DNA of 28,625 nt from Clostridia bacterium (GTDB taxonomy: Bacteria > Bacillota > Clostridia > Oscillospirales > SIG627), in the NCBI GenBank assembly GCA_017453605.1, contig JAFTEP010000188.1:1-28625 (forward strand), read 5' to 3'. The position numbers were made by a program, and so were the translations under genes. Shown in pieces: positions 7,394 to 15,405 of the stretch; within the stretch, counting starts at the first letter, position 1; each line of letters starts with the position of its first letter. Under the pieces are notes generated by a model. The model ran no database searches. It saw only the letters and a program-made list of their open reading frames with translations, and was not told the DNA's origin.

Positions 7394-7879
7394 TTATTTT
7401 GCCTGTCTGTTTTGTATTTCTTTGTTTATTTTTGTAAGGTCTAAAGGCGAAGTCCTTATGTAATGTTCGTCAACACCGGGTTCCCCTTCGACGTAATATG
7501 AGTTAGTGTAATCTCTTTTCCATAAGCTTTCTTCAACTTTTTCAATAATCAAATTGCCTTTTCCGACTTCACCTCCGCTGTACTTACCCAAGACGTAATA
7601 ATGCGAGACGCTCCCCGCACCTGATGAAACGGCAAAGTATGCGAAAACATACCCACCCGGAGTCGCGCCACCGTTTGTATGTGAGACAAAATAATCGCAG
7701 TTGACGATTTTTATGGATTTTGAGTTATTTATTCTATCTACCATCCCCATAAAAAGTTCAACAACGTGTTTTTCGTCCTCCGGCAGGCTGGAACAGCCGA
7801 CAAACGAAGTGCAGATCGAGAGTACGAGGACTATCAGCATGACGATGACAAGGCTTCTTTTTGCAAATTTGGGTTTCAT
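7394..7879 (-). CDS. Small predicted lipoprotein, coupled to the glycosyltransferase
   Basis: A 161-residue protein with a basic, hydrophobic signal peptide (KRSLVIVMLIVLVLSICTSF) and lipobox VGC. The mature domain is beta-rich and Tyr/Gly-rich (GGYVFAYFAVSSGAGSVSHY, NSYYVEGEPGVDEHYIRTSP). I do not recognise a family. The start codon lies one base past the stop of the upstream glycosyltransferase (TGA-A-ATG), and its GGAG site lies inside that gene, so the two are very likely translationally coupled. It shares the AT-rich composition of the glycosyltransferase and the XRE gene. It is probably an envelope protein working with, or controlled alongside, a lipid or surface glycosylation step. Confidence 0.82.
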   Translation of the reverse strand: MKPKFAKRSLVIVMLIVLVLSICTSFVGCSSLPEDEKHVVELFMGMVDRINNSKSIKIVNCDYFVSHTNGGATPGGYVFAYFAVSSGAGSVSHYYVLGKYSGGEVGKGNLIIEKVEESLWKRDYTNSYYVEGEPGVDEHYIRTSPLDLTKINKEIQNRQAK

Positions 7880-7880
7880 T

Positions 7881-9074
7881 TCATTGTTCTCCTGACTTTT
7901 TTGATTTGTTTTCCCTTAAAGTGTGATATCTTTGCAGGGCCTGTTCGACCCGAGTGTCCCATGTAACGTAAAGATCCCGGAAAGCGTTCTCTCCGACTTT
8001 GCGCAGAAGTTCAGTGTCGGCGAGCGCTTTCTCGATCGTATCCGTGAACAGTTTCGCGTCGCTGCCCGAGATAAAACCGTTTACCCCGTTGTTTATTTCA
8101 GAGGCTGTCGCCGTTCCTCGGATAAACACCGTGGGAGTTTTCTGGCTTGCCGCTTCAATTTGAACCAAAGAAGAGGTGTCATAAAATGAAGGAAACAAAA
8201 ACAGATCCGATGCCGCAAAGTAATCGGCTAACAGCTCTCTGTCGGCGATTTTCCCGCAGAAGATCACAAAACCTTCGATTTTCAGCTTTCGTACGTACTT
8301 TTTCAGCGCATCTTCATCCTGTCCGCTCCCAACGAACAGCAACCGAAAAGGAACGGTCTTTTTTTTACTCAGGATCTTAGCACAGTCGGCAAGAAGAAAA
8401 ACGTTTTTCAGCTTGTTTATCCTTCCAACATACAATAGAATCCTTTCGCCCTCCCTTATGCCGTGTAGTTCTCTTATGCGTTTTTGCGAATCGGCCGGAT
8501 CGCTGACCGGCTTCATTTCAGTTGCGTTTCCACTGACGAGAGGATAATCGCGGCAGTGGTACTGCGCGTGGTAGATCCACGCGACCGCGCTGCTGACCGC
8601 CCAGCACTGATCGCACTTGTTGAAAACCGAGATTATTCTTTTTGTCAAAACATCGGCAAGAAAGCCGATCTTTGCATAACGGACAAAATCCTTTCTGAAC
8701 TGAGAGTGCATTGAAGCGACGGTCGGCAAGGAGTGTTTTTTTGCGTATTTCAATCCGAATCTGCCCATAGGGAACGGGGAATGAATATGCACTAAATCAA
8801 GATTTGACTCTTTCAGCGCTTTTCTGAATTTGAAATCAAACAGCGGAAGCGGCAGGTAATAATCGAAGAAAGGAATCTTTATGCACAAACATCTGACGAC
8901 TTTATAATTGTATTGTGAATCGTCTGTCTTATTCCCGTCACGCGGTACAAAAACGGTCACGTCGCAGTCTTTCGCCAAACGTTTTGCATAGTTGTCCACG
9001 ACCATGACCACTCCGTCAATGAGCGGGAAAAATGAGTCGTTGAAAAAACCGATAGATAGCTTTTTCTCTTCCAT
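7881..9074 (-). CDS. GT4-type glycosyltransferase (GT-B fold)
   Basis: A 397-residue GT-B glycosyltransferase. The N-terminal acceptor domain begins IGFFNDSFFPLIDGVVMVVD and contains VHIHSPFPMGRFGLKYAKK, as in glucosyl-diacylglycerol and mannosyl-lipid transferases. The C-terminal nucleotide-sugar domain contains LLYVGRINKLKN, LLFVGSGQDEDALKKYVRKL and the donor-binding EIxxxG region around SLVQIEAASQKTPTVFIRG and SEINNGVNGFISG. No membrane helix is apparent, so it is probably a peripheral cytoplasmic enzyme using a UDP-hexose; a lipid acceptor is likely but not proven. The ATG at 9074 has AAAGGA upstream. A fully consensus promoter sits about 40 bases upstream with a palindromic operator in its spacer. 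It is noticeably AT-richer than the flanking genes. Confidence 0.88.
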   Translation of the reverse strand: MEEKKLSIGFFNDSFFPLIDGVVMVVDNYAKRLAKDCDVTVFVPRDGNKTDDSQYNYKVVRCLCIKIPFFDYYLPLPLFDFKFRKALKESNLDLVHIHSPFPMGRFGLKYAKKHSLPTVASMHSQFRKDFVRYAKIGFLADVLTKRIISVFNKCDQCWAVSSAVAWIYHAQYHCRDYPLVSGNATEMKPVSDPADSQKRIRELHGIREGERILLYVGRINKLKNVFLLADCAKILSKKKTVPFRLLFVGSGQDEDALKKYVRKLKIEGFVIFCGKIADRELLADYFAASDLFLFPSFYDTSSLVQIEAASQKTPTVFIRGTATASEINNGVNGFISGSDAKLFTDTIEKALADTELLRKVGENAFRDLYVTWDTRVEQALQRYHTLRENKSKKSGEQ

Positions 9075-9111
9075 TCTCGCAAAATCCTTTCTTGCAGCAA
9101 TGATCGCTTAT

Positions 9112-9140
9112 ATTATAATACCAAATCGGTAATATGTCAA
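9112..9140 (-). promoter_or_regulatory. Consensus promoter of the glycosyltransferase operon with operator in the spacer
   Basis: On the minus strand: TTGACA (9140-9135), a 17-base spacer, TATAAT (9117-9112). An imperfect palindrome at 9117-9133 (plus strand AATACC-N5-GGTAAT) fills the spacer. It matches the perfect palindrome in front of the XRE gene, so it is probably a repressor operator that blocks an otherwise very strong promoter. Confidence 0.8.
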
Positions 9141-9169
9141 TAGCGAATATGCCGAAATAGCAGTTTTTT

Positions 9170-9191
9170 ATTACCGCTACGGTAATATAAT
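9170..9191 (+). promoter_or_regulatory. Operator and -10 box of the XRE regulator gene
   Basis: A perfect palindrome ATTACC-GCTAC-GGTAAT (9170-9186) ends on the first T of a TATAAT box (9186-9191), exactly the arrangement of the divergent promoter. The -35 position (9163-9168, GTTTTT) is poor, so the regulator should be weakly expressed. This implies autorepression. Confidence 0.72.
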
Positions 9192-9213
9192 ATAACCATA
9201 AGGCGGTGATAAA

Positions 9214-9522
9214 ATGAACCTGAAAGAGATCAGAAAGGCAAAAAAATTGACTCAGAGACAAGTGGCAGACTTTTTGATCTGCTCCCCGACCGTGTATTCG
9301 CGTTACGAGACAGGAGAGAGGCAGCCGCCGGTAGAAGTGCTTATCAGACTGTCTGATTTTTTCGGAGTGACGGTCGATTATCTTGTCGGAAAAGAAAAAC
9401 TTGCTTTTGACGGTCTGACAGAGATTGAACGCGAACTTGTGAGAAATTTCAGAAGAGCTGACGAACGCGCCCGTGACGACGCCATGACGCTTTTGAGGCT
9501 TCACAGTATATCCGCTTCCTGA
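9214..9522 (+). CDS. XRE/Cro-CI family small transcriptional regulator
   Basis: A 102-residue protein. Residues 3-57 form a classic HTH_3 domain (LKEIRKAKKLTQRQVADFLI, SPTVYSRYETGERQPPVEVL, LSDFFGVTVDYLVGK). The C-terminal 45 residues (LTEIERELVRNFRRADERAR) are helical and probably dimerise. The ATG at 9214 has an AAGGCGGTG ribosome site. It is divergent from the glycosyltransferase/lipoprotein operon. Two matching palindromes lie in the shared 139-base intergenic region, one in each promoter, so it is very likely the repressor of both. I see no ligand or sensor domain; the inducing signal is unknown. Confidence 0.92.
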   Translation: MNLKEIRKAKKLTQRQVADFLICSPTVYSRYETGERQPPVEVLIRLSDFFGVTVDYLVGKEKLAFDGLTEIERELVRNFRRADERARDDAMTLLRLHSISAS

Positions 9523-9633
9523 TCGTTTTTGTTGTTAAAAACTTTAAAAGGACTTATAGATCACTCTGTTTTGAGCGGTGCTAAAAATTATGTAAACTGT
9601 GACGCGCGGTTTTCAGTATCGTTTTTTTTAATT

Positions 9634-9671
9634 CCCCGGCGCGCCGGAAGGCTTGCCGGGGCGATTTTTTT
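9634..9671 (+). terminator. Intrinsic terminator downstream of the XRE gene
   Basis: CCCCGGC pairs with GCCGGGG around a 15-base centre, followed by CGA and a T run at 9664-9671. The 110 bases between the XRE stop codon and this hairpin hold no coding frame I can support. Confidence 0.75.
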
Positions 9672-9718
9672 CGAGGCGCGAAAAGCGCAAAAAAATTGCG
9701 TTCGCACGTCTGTCGGTG

Positions 9719-9747
9719 TTGACATGAGAGGGCGTATTTGGTATAAT
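9719..9747 (+). promoter_or_regulatory. Perfect consensus promoter of the acylation operon
   Basis: TTGACA (9719-9724), 17-base spacer, TATAAT (9742-9747). The leader to the first start codon is short (about 37 bases). I see no operator-like palindrome, so expression may be constitutive. Confidence 0.85.
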
Positions 9748-9790
9748 TTTTTTATAGAAAAGTCTACAGGCTTCGGCGGAGGTGACTGGC

Positions 9791-10858
9791 TTGAAGAAAA
9801 ATCGCGGTTCGCTTATGAGTGCGGCAGGTTATATCGTGTTGGGGATCATATTTTCCCTTCTTCTTGTTTTTGCCGTCTCCGCGATAGAGCCGTCCGGGAT
9901 AGCCGCCTCATCGGGCGCGGTGAGCGCCGACAGAGAGAGGCTCGAGAGCATTTCAAAGAGCGACCCGGACAAAGTCGACAGGATCATCACCGAGCGGCGC
10001 CTTGAAGAAGAAAGGCGCGTCGCCGAGCAGAAGCGCCTCGAGGAAGAGGAAGCGCGCCGCAAAGCCGAGGAGGAAGAGGCTCGCCGGAAAGCCGAGGAAG
10101 AGCGCCTCGCCGCCGAACAGCAGAGGCTCGAGGAGGAAAGACTGCGCCTTGAAGAGGAAGAGAGAAAGGCCGCCGAAGAGAAAGAAAGAAAACGCCTGCT
10201 CGAAGAACAGCGCCGCGAGGAAGAGGAACGCCGCGCCGCCGAGGGCTGGGAGCCCACCGAATATCAGAAGAGCGTTCAGGAACGCATCGACGAGATAAGG
10301 AGCGGTAAAGTCAACGTGTGGAGCCTTTTCTCCGACGCCGTCATCATGGGCGATTCGAGAGCGGTCGGCTTCTGGTACTACCGCTTCCTGCCGCGTTCGA
10401 GGATCCTCGCCGACGGCGGTCACAACATCAGAAAGATCCTCGATCAGCTCGGCGATCTCAAAGCGCTCGCTCCGAAGACGGTCTATCTGTGCTACGGTCT
10501 CAACGACGTCGGCATCGGGATCTGGAAGACTCCCGAAGCCTACGCCAACGAATATATGGACATCATTAAAAAACTGCGCGCCGAGCTTCCCGACACGACG
10601 TTTGTCATCAGCTCTATCCTTCCCGCGACCGATCACGCGATAAAGACAAAAGGTCCCTCCTGGGCGAAGATCCCGAGCTTCAACGTCGCCGTGCAGGTCG
10701 CCTGCGAGCTCAACGGCGTGATCTTCGCCGACAACAGCGCGATCGTCGCGGAGCATCTCGATCTCTGGGATTCCGACGGCGTCCACCTCAACGCCGCGTT
10801 CTACCCCTACTGGGGAAGAAACCTTGTCGTTTCGGTGCTGAAGGAGGAGCTCAAATGA
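9791..10858 (+). CDS. Membrane-anchored coiled-coil SGNH/GDSL-type hydrolase or acyltransferase
   Basis: A 355-residue protein. I chose the TTG at 9791 because GGAGG (9778-9782) lies 8 bases upstream; the GTG at 9782 overlaps that site. Residues 12-31 are one membrane helix, so the rest is probably extracytoplasmic. Residues 62-152 are a long Glu/Arg/Ala-rich coiled coil with repeats such as RKAEEEEARRKAEEERLAAE. Residues 180-355 are an SGNH domain: nucleophile Ser189 in VIMGDSRAVG, block III GLND at 236-239, and the catalytic DGVH at 329-332. Family members deacetylate or transfer acyl groups on glycans. As first gene before DUF4358, MBOAT and DHHW genes it most likely takes part in O-acylation of a cell-surface polymer, with the coiled coil holding the catalytic head away from the membrane. 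Its stop overlaps the next start (ATGA). Confidence 0.88.
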   Translation: MKKNRGSLMSAAGYIVLGIIFSLLLVFAVSAIEPSGIAASSGAVSADRERLESISKSDPDKVDRIITERRLEEERRVAEQKRLEEEEARRKAEEEEARRKAEEERLAAEQQRLEEERLRLEEEERKAAEEKERKRLLEEQRREEEERRAAEGWEPTEYQKSVQERIDEIRSGKVNVWSLFSDAVIMGDSRAVGFWYYRFLPRSRILADGGHNIRKILDQLGDLKALAPKTVYLCYGLNDVGIGIWKTPEAYANEYMDIIKKLRAELPDTTFVISSILPATDHAIKTKGPSWAKIPSFNVAVQVACELNGVIFADNSAIVAEHLDLWDSDGVHLNAAFYPYWGRNLVVSVLKEELK

Positions 10859-11337
10859 CCTTGAAGACTCTCCTCTTTTCAGCCGCGCGCTGGCTCGCGC
10901 TCGCCGCGGGGATCGCGTTTATCGTTTTCAGTCTTCGCGGCGGCAAAAGTTTTGCTTCCGCGCAGGACGTGTTCGAGGCCGCCAAAAAATCCATGGACCT
11001 TTCCGACACCGCCGAAGCCGAGCCCTCTATGATAAAAAGGCTCTACGGGATAGATCCCGAAACTCTTGACGGCTGTTATCTTCTCTATCCCTCGACCAAT
11101 ATGGGCGCGAAGGAACTTTTCGTCGCAAAGCTTTCCGAAGGCTTTGACGAAGAAAAACTAGTTCAGGCGATAAACGACCGCCTCGATTCGCAGAAGAAGA
11201 GCTTCGACGGCTACGGCGCCGAGCAATTTATGCTTCTTAACGACCGTTCCCGGATCGTCTGCGAGCGCGGCTTTGTGATCTTCGCCGTCTGTCCCGAGTC
11301 CGACGCGGTGATCTCCGCCTTCAGAGCGGCGCTTTAG
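10855..11337 (+). CDS. DUF4358-like membrane-anchored protein
   Basis: A 160-residue protein whose ATG overlaps the previous stop (ATGA), so translation is probably coupled. An N-terminal hydrophobic segment (LALAAGIAFIVFSLRG) anchors a small outside domain. The domain shows MIKRLYGIDPETLDGCYLLY, then PSTNMGAKELFVAKL, and a C-terminal RSRIVCERGFVIFAVCPESD. I recognise these as DUF4358 features from memory, and the assignment was not searched. DUF4358 proteins often accompany MBOAT and SGNH genes in Firmicutes, which fits here. Molecular function unknown; an accessory subunit of the acylation machinery is plausible. Confidence 0.75.
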   Translation: MTLKTLLFSAARWLALAAGIAFIVFSLRGGKSFASAQDVFEAAKKSMDLSDTAEAEPSMIKRLYGIDPETLDGCYLLYPSTNMGAKELFVAKLSEGFDEEKLVQAINDRLDSQKKSFDGYGAEQFMLLNDRSRIVCERGFVIFAVCPESDAVISAFRAAL

Positions 11338-11350
11338 ACGGGAGGGCAGT

Positions 11351-12724
11351 ATGCAGACGGATCAACTCTTTTTCATTTTCGCCTTTCTCCCGCTGTGCAT
11401 CGCGATCTGCGCCGCGGTCCCGCAAAAATTCAAGCCCGGCGCACTCGCGCTGTTCAGCCTCGTCTTTGCCGCCTGGGGTCGCCCGGCGGACCTTGTCGTC
11501 ATCCTCTCCTCGTCATTTTTCACTTTCTTCACCTGTCTTGAGATCGAAGCCCTCAGAGAAAAGGGCTTTCGCCGCCTCGCTGGACTTGTCTTCGCGGGAG
11601 GCTTTGCCGGCGTTCTTGGCTTTCTCGTTTTCTATAAATATCTTCCCGGCGCCGTCTCTTCGCTTTCCGGCGTCGTCCCGCCGGTCGGACTTTCATTTAT
11701 CACTTTTTCCCTGCTCTCGTATCTTTTTGACGTCTTTTCCGGGAAGAATAAGCCCTCTGAAGACCCCGTCGGTTTCTTGCTGTTCGTCTTATTCTTCCCG
11801 AAGCTCATATCCGGCCCGATCGTCTCCTGTCACGATTTTGCCGATCAGCTTTCAAATTGCCGCGTGAGCGCCGCGTCCCTCGAACGCGGTCTGAGGCGAT
11901 TTGTGATAGGTCTTGCGAAAAAGCTCCTCATCGCCAACGCCCTCAGCGTTTCCTATTACGCCTTGTCCTCCTCTTCAGGCGCCCGGACCGTCGCTGGCGC
12001 GTGGCTCGCGCTGCTGTTCGTCTCGTTCATGCTCTACTACGATTTCTCCGGCTATTCCGATATGGCGGTCGGTCTCGGCGCCGTCTTCGGATTTGAGCTG
12101 CCGGAGAATTTTCTGCACCCTTACGCCTGCGACAGCATGACCGGATTCTGGCGCTCCTGGCACGCCTCGCTCGGACGCTGGTTCAGGGACTACGTCTACA
12201 TACCGCTCGGCGGGAGCCGCGGGACGGTTTTCGGGACGCTTATAAATATGCTCTGCGTGTGGGTGCTGACCGGCTTCTGGCACGGCGGCACGCTGACCTT
12301 TTTCGTGTGGGGGATGTGGCATTTCGTCCTCCTCGCGCTCGAAAAATTCGTCTTCAGGGGCGTGAGGGAAAAGATCCCGCGCACGGTGAGGGTTTTCTTC
12401 GTCTTTCTTCTCGCGATCATCGGCTGGGTCCCGTTTTTCAGCAGCAGTCTCGGGGAAGCCGTCACGTGGCTTTCAAGGCTTTTCGGAGCCGCGCCGCTCT
12501 GGGACGCCTCGGTCTCATACTATCTTCTCACGGGCGGCGTCACTCTCGCCGCCGCAGTCCTCGGCTGCGGCAACTGGACGGGCTCAATTTATAAAAGGCT
12601 TGAAAAAAAGTCTCCGAAAGCCGTTCGCGCCGTCGGAGCAGTCCTTCTTATCCTTCTTTTCGCCGTCTGTACCGCGATCATGACGGGCGAGACCTATTCT
12701 TCATTCCTGTACGCGGGATTCTGA
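11351..12724 (+). CDS. MBOAT family membrane O-acyltransferase (AlgI/DltB-like)
   Basis: A 457-residue polytopic membrane protein with the complete MBOAT signature: PVGLSFITF (111-119), FPKLISGPI (149-157), DFSGYSDMAVGLG (231-243), PENFLHPY (251-258), FWRSWHASLGRWFRDYVYIP (266-285) and the catalytic TGFWHGG with His311. Such enzymes pass an acyl group from a cytoplasmic thioester donor across the membrane to an outside acceptor or partner protein, as AlgI does in alginate acetylation. The ATG at 11351 has GGGAGG upstream, 13 bases after the DUF4358 gene. Its partners here are the SGNH protein and the DHHW protein. The acceptor polymer is unknown; no polysaccharide synthase is in the window. 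Confidence 0.95.
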   Translation: MQTDQLFFIFAFLPLCIAICAAVPQKFKPGALALFSLVFAAWGRPADLVVILSSSFFTFFTCLEIEALREKGFRRLAGLVFAGGFAGVLGFLVFYKYLPGAVSSLSGVVPPVGLSFITFSLLSYLFDVFSGKNKPSEDPVGFLLFVLFFPKLISGPIVSCHDFADQLSNCRVSAASLERGLRRFVIGLAKKLLIANALSVSYYALSSSSGARTVAGAWLALLFVSFMLYYDFSGYSDMAVGLGAVFGFELPENFLHPYACDSMTGFWRSWHASLGRWFRDYVYIPLGGSRGTVFGTLINMLCVWVLTGFWHGGTLTFFVWGMWHFVLLALEKFVFRGVREKIPRTVRVFFVFLLAIIGWVPFFSSSLGEAVTWLSRLFGAAPLWDASVSYYLLTGGVTLAAAVLGCGNWTGSIYKRLEKKSPKAVRAVGAVLLILLFAVCTAIMTGETYSSFLYAGF

Positions 12725-12757
12725 GCCCGGCGGCTTTGGATCCGGAAAGGACAAAAA

Positions 12758-14200
12758 ATGACCGACTCTTTTCGCCGCCTCATCGCTTTTCCCTCCGTCG
12801 TCGAAACGGGAAAGCCGACCGAAATCACTCTTTTGCCTTTAAGGGGAAAGTTCTTCTTCGAGGACGGGAAAGAATACTCTCTCTTTATTCATCCCATGAC
12901 CCGTTACCGCGCACTTCCCGACGTGGAGCCGGACGAAGTGATAAAAGCAAAGGACGGCTGTCTGAAATTCAGCTTCACCTTCCCTCACGAGGGGGAATAT
13001 CAGATCCGCTTCATCACCGAAGACCTCAATAAGCCCGTCGGACACATCGTCCCGGTCTACGCTCTCGAAAATGATCTTTATCCTCTGCGCCCGCTCAAGG
13101 GCGACTTTCACGCGCACTCCGACCGCTCCGACGGGAGGGACGACCCCGCGCAGGTCATGGCAGGTTTCCGCAAAAACGGCTATGACTTCGGGATCGTCAC
13201 CGACCACAACAGATATTTCGGCTCCGAGGAGGCGGCGGAGGCTTTTGACGGCATCGACACCGATTTCACGTTTTTAAAGGGCGAGGAGGTCCACGCTCCG
13301 GGCAGGGACTATCCCAAACTGCATATAGTGAACCTGATGTCTTCTTCGAGCGTCGCGAGGATCTACGTCAAGGACCGCGAACGCTACGACAGAGAGATTT
13401 CACAGTTAGAAGAAACTTTCCCCGAGGGAGAGTACCGCAATATGCTCGCACGCGCGAAATGGGTCTGCGATCATATCCACGCGGCGGGAGGGCTCGCGGT
13501 GCTTCCGCATCCGTTCTGGCAGCCCGGGTTCGACCCGGTCTACAACGTCGCAGAGCCGCTTCTGAAAACTCTGTTCGGGAGCGGATGGTTCGACGCCTAC
13601 GAGATCGTCGGAGCGATGACTACTCACGGGATCAACCTTTCCGTCGCCTACTTCAACGATCTCAGGGCGGAAGGCTTTTCGATGCCGACCGTCGGCTCCT
13701 CCGACGAACACGCGACCGAAGGCGACCCGGAGAAGCGCTTCGGGAACCTGTTCACCGTAGCTCTCGCCGAAGAAAACACTCCCGGCGCGATATACTGCGC
13801 CGTGAAAAACTCTCTGTGCGCGGCGGTCGAGCGCGTCGCCGGAGGCCCGGAGGACGAATACCGGGTCTACGCTTCTTTCCGTCTCACTTCCTACGTGCGC
13901 TTTCTTGTCGACAACTATTTTTCGCGCACCCGGCTTTTATGCGAGCCGGAGGGCGAACTGATGGCGGAATACCTTCTCGGAGTCGAGGGCGCCGCCGAAG
14001 CGCTCGGGGCGCTGAAGGGCAGGACAAAAAGATTTTACGAAGCCTTTTTCGGCAGGACGGACGAAATGTTTTACAGTCTCGGCGCGTACAGGGCGCTTTA
14101 TTTAAGATACGACGCCGTCCAGAGTGAATACGGAGTGCCGCAGAGGGGCTCGAGGCTCACGGACGAGCCCAAACTTATCAAGTTTCCGGGCGGGAGGTAA
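12758..14200 (+). CDS. PHP-domain metallohydrolase (CehA/McbA-like) inside the acylation operon
   Basis: A 480-residue protein. Residues 15-105 form a beta-rich N-terminal domain (TEITLLPLRGKFFFEDGKEY, FSFTFPHEGEYQIRF). Residues 113-320 are a PHP phosphoesterase-like domain with an apparently complete metal site: DFHAHSDRSDG (H118, H120), VTDHN (D149, H150), LKGEEV (E176/E177), LPHPFW (H251) and VGSSDEH (D316, H318). The C-terminal 160 residues are mostly helical and unassigned. PHP enzymes hydrolyse phosphoesters or related bonds with two or three metals. No signal peptide is seen, so it is probably cytoplasmic. It is in line with the MBOAT and DHHW genes (33 and 5 bases away, good AAAGGA site), which is unusual for such a system. 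The substrate is unknown. Confidence 0.88.
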   Translation: MTDSFRRLIAFPSVVETGKPTEITLLPLRGKFFFEDGKEYSLFIHPMTRYRALPDVEPDEVIKAKDGCLKFSFTFPHEGEYQIRFITEDLNKPVGHIVPVYALENDLYPLRPLKGDFHAHSDRSDGRDDPAQVMAGFRKNGYDFGIVTDHNRYFGSEEAAEAFDGIDTDFTFLKGEEVHAPGRDYPKLHIVNLMSSSSVARIYVKDRERYDREISQLEETFPEGEYRNMLARAKWVCDHIHAAGGLAVLPHPFWQPGFDPVYNVAEPLLKTLFGSGWFDAYEIVGAMTTHGINLSVAYFNDLRAEGFSMPTVGSSDEHATEGDPEKRFGNLFTVALAEENTPGAIYCAVKNSLCAAVERVAGGPEDEYRVYASFRLTSYVRFLVDNYFSRTRLLCEPEGELMAEYLLGVEGAAEALGALKGRTKRFYEAFFGRTDEMFYSLGAYRALYLRYDAVQSEYGVPQRGSRLTDEPKLIKFPGGR

Positions 14201-14205
14201 ATATC

Positions 14206-15360
14206 TTGACCGACAAAGAGATTCTTGACAAAAAAGACAGTCCCAAAGGCGAAAAGAAACCGGGATCTCCCGCGCTGTTCGCGGTCCTTTTTCTGAGCTT
14301 CATCGCGGTGATGGACGTATTGTTTTTTGTTCTCCCGAAAAAATCTTTTTCGGACAACGAGAACAGACCTCTCGCGTCTTCTCCCGCTCTTTCGCCCGCG
14401 ATCGTTTCGGACGGGAGCGTCGAAGGATATTTTGCCGACCACTTCCCGCTGAGGGATTCGTGGATGTCTCTGCAGCTCGCCGTCCGTTCGGCGGCGGGGA
14501 GCCGCGAGAGCGGCGGCGTGATTTTGGGCGACGGCGGCTGGCTGTTCCTTTCCCAGCCCGAGCCCGATATGACCTCCGTCTCTTCGGGCGTCGCCGCTAT
14601 GGAGGCGCTGGCCGAAGCGCACCCCGAGATCAACTTCGTCGCCGCGCTCGTCCCGAACTCGCTTTCCTTCAATTCGTCCCGGCTCCCCGAGGGCATACCG
14701 CTCTATTCTCAGAAGGAGCTTCTCGATGAGATCGCCTCCGGGCTCGTTCTCACAAAGAGCGCCAACGTCTATTCGGCTCTCGCCTCCCACGATCCCGCCG
14801 CGCTCTACTACCGCACCGACCACCACTGGACGACCTACGGTGCCGAGTGCGCGCTCTCGGCGATCGCCCCCGCGCTCGGGATAGAGTTTGACGCCTCGGA
14901 TTTTGAGATGCTGACGGTCTCAAGCTCTTTCGAGGGGACTCTCGCCTCCAAGAGCGGCAGACACGGCGTGACGGACATAATCGGCGCCGCGGTGCCCGTT
15001 TCTGAGACGCCGTACAGCGTGACCTATCCCGACGGCTCCGTTTTCGGGAGCTGTTTCGTGCCGGAAAAGCTCGACGGCAAGGACAAATACGCTGTGTTCT
15101 TCGGCGGAAACTTCCCGATCATCCGCGTTAAGACCGCCGGGGAGACGGGAAAGAGGCTTCTGGTCTTCAAGGATTCCTACGCGAACTGCCTTATCCCGAT
15201 GCTTATCCCGTACTTCGACGAGATTGTCCTGATCGACCCGAGGTATTACTACGACGACGCACGGCTTCTTATCAACTCCTCGTCGTTCACGGACGTTCTT
15301 TATCTCTACAACCTTGACACCTTCGTGACAGACACTTCTCTCGCCCAGGCTCTGGCGTGA
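14206..15360 (+). CDS. DHHW family (AlgJ/AlgX-like) predicted O-acetylation protein
   Basis: A 384-residue protein starting at TTG 14206, with GGGAGG (14192-14197) eight bases upstream and only 5 bases after the PHP gene. One N-terminal helix (PALFAVLFLSFIAVMDVLFF, 22-41) anchors an outside domain. Family marks are FSDNENRPLA (48-57), GYFADHFPLRDSW (74-86), DGGWLFL, the eponymous DHHW at 205-208 in YRTDHHWTTYGA, and a C-terminal LVFKDSYANCLIPML. In AlgJ/AlgX-type relatives the Asp-His of this motif and a later Ser form the catalytic set of an SGNH-like O-acetyltransferase. With the MBOAT protein upstream, it probably accepts the exported acyl group and modifies a surface glycan. It is the last gene of the operon; a terminator follows. 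Confidence 0.9.
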   Translation: MTDKEILDKKDSPKGEKKPGSPALFAVLFLSFIAVMDVLFFVLPKKSFSDNENRPLASSPALSPAIVSDGSVEGYFADHFPLRDSWMSLQLAVRSAAGSRESGGVILGDGGWLFLSQPEPDMTSVSSGVAAMEALAEAHPEINFVAALVPNSLSFNSSRLPEGIPLYSQKELLDEIASGLVLTKSANVYSALASHDPAALYYRTDHHWTTYGAECALSAIAPALGIEFDASDFEMLTVSSSFEGTLASKSGRHGVTDIIGAAVPVSETPYSVTYPDGSVFGSCFVPEKLDGKDKYAVFFGGNFPIIRVKTAGETGKRLLVFKDSYANCLIPMLIPYFDEIVLIDPRYYYDDARLLINSSSFTDVLYLYNLDTFVTDTSLAQALA

Positions 15361-15376
15361 AAGGATCTTATCCTGC

Positions 15377-15405
15377 GGACTGCCGAAAAACGGCAGTCCT
15401 ATTTT
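15377..15405 (+). terminator. Intrinsic terminator of the acylation operon
   Basis: Perfect nine-base arms GGACTGCCG / CGGCAGTCC around AAAAA, followed by TATTTT. It lies 16 bases after the DHHW stop codon. Confidence 0.82.

Noticed and set aside
9953..10786. Minus-strand frame opposite the coiled-coil SGNH gene
   Set aside because: The Phe/Leu-rich part is the antisense of Glu/Lys/Arg coiled-coil codons and is not a real membrane protein.
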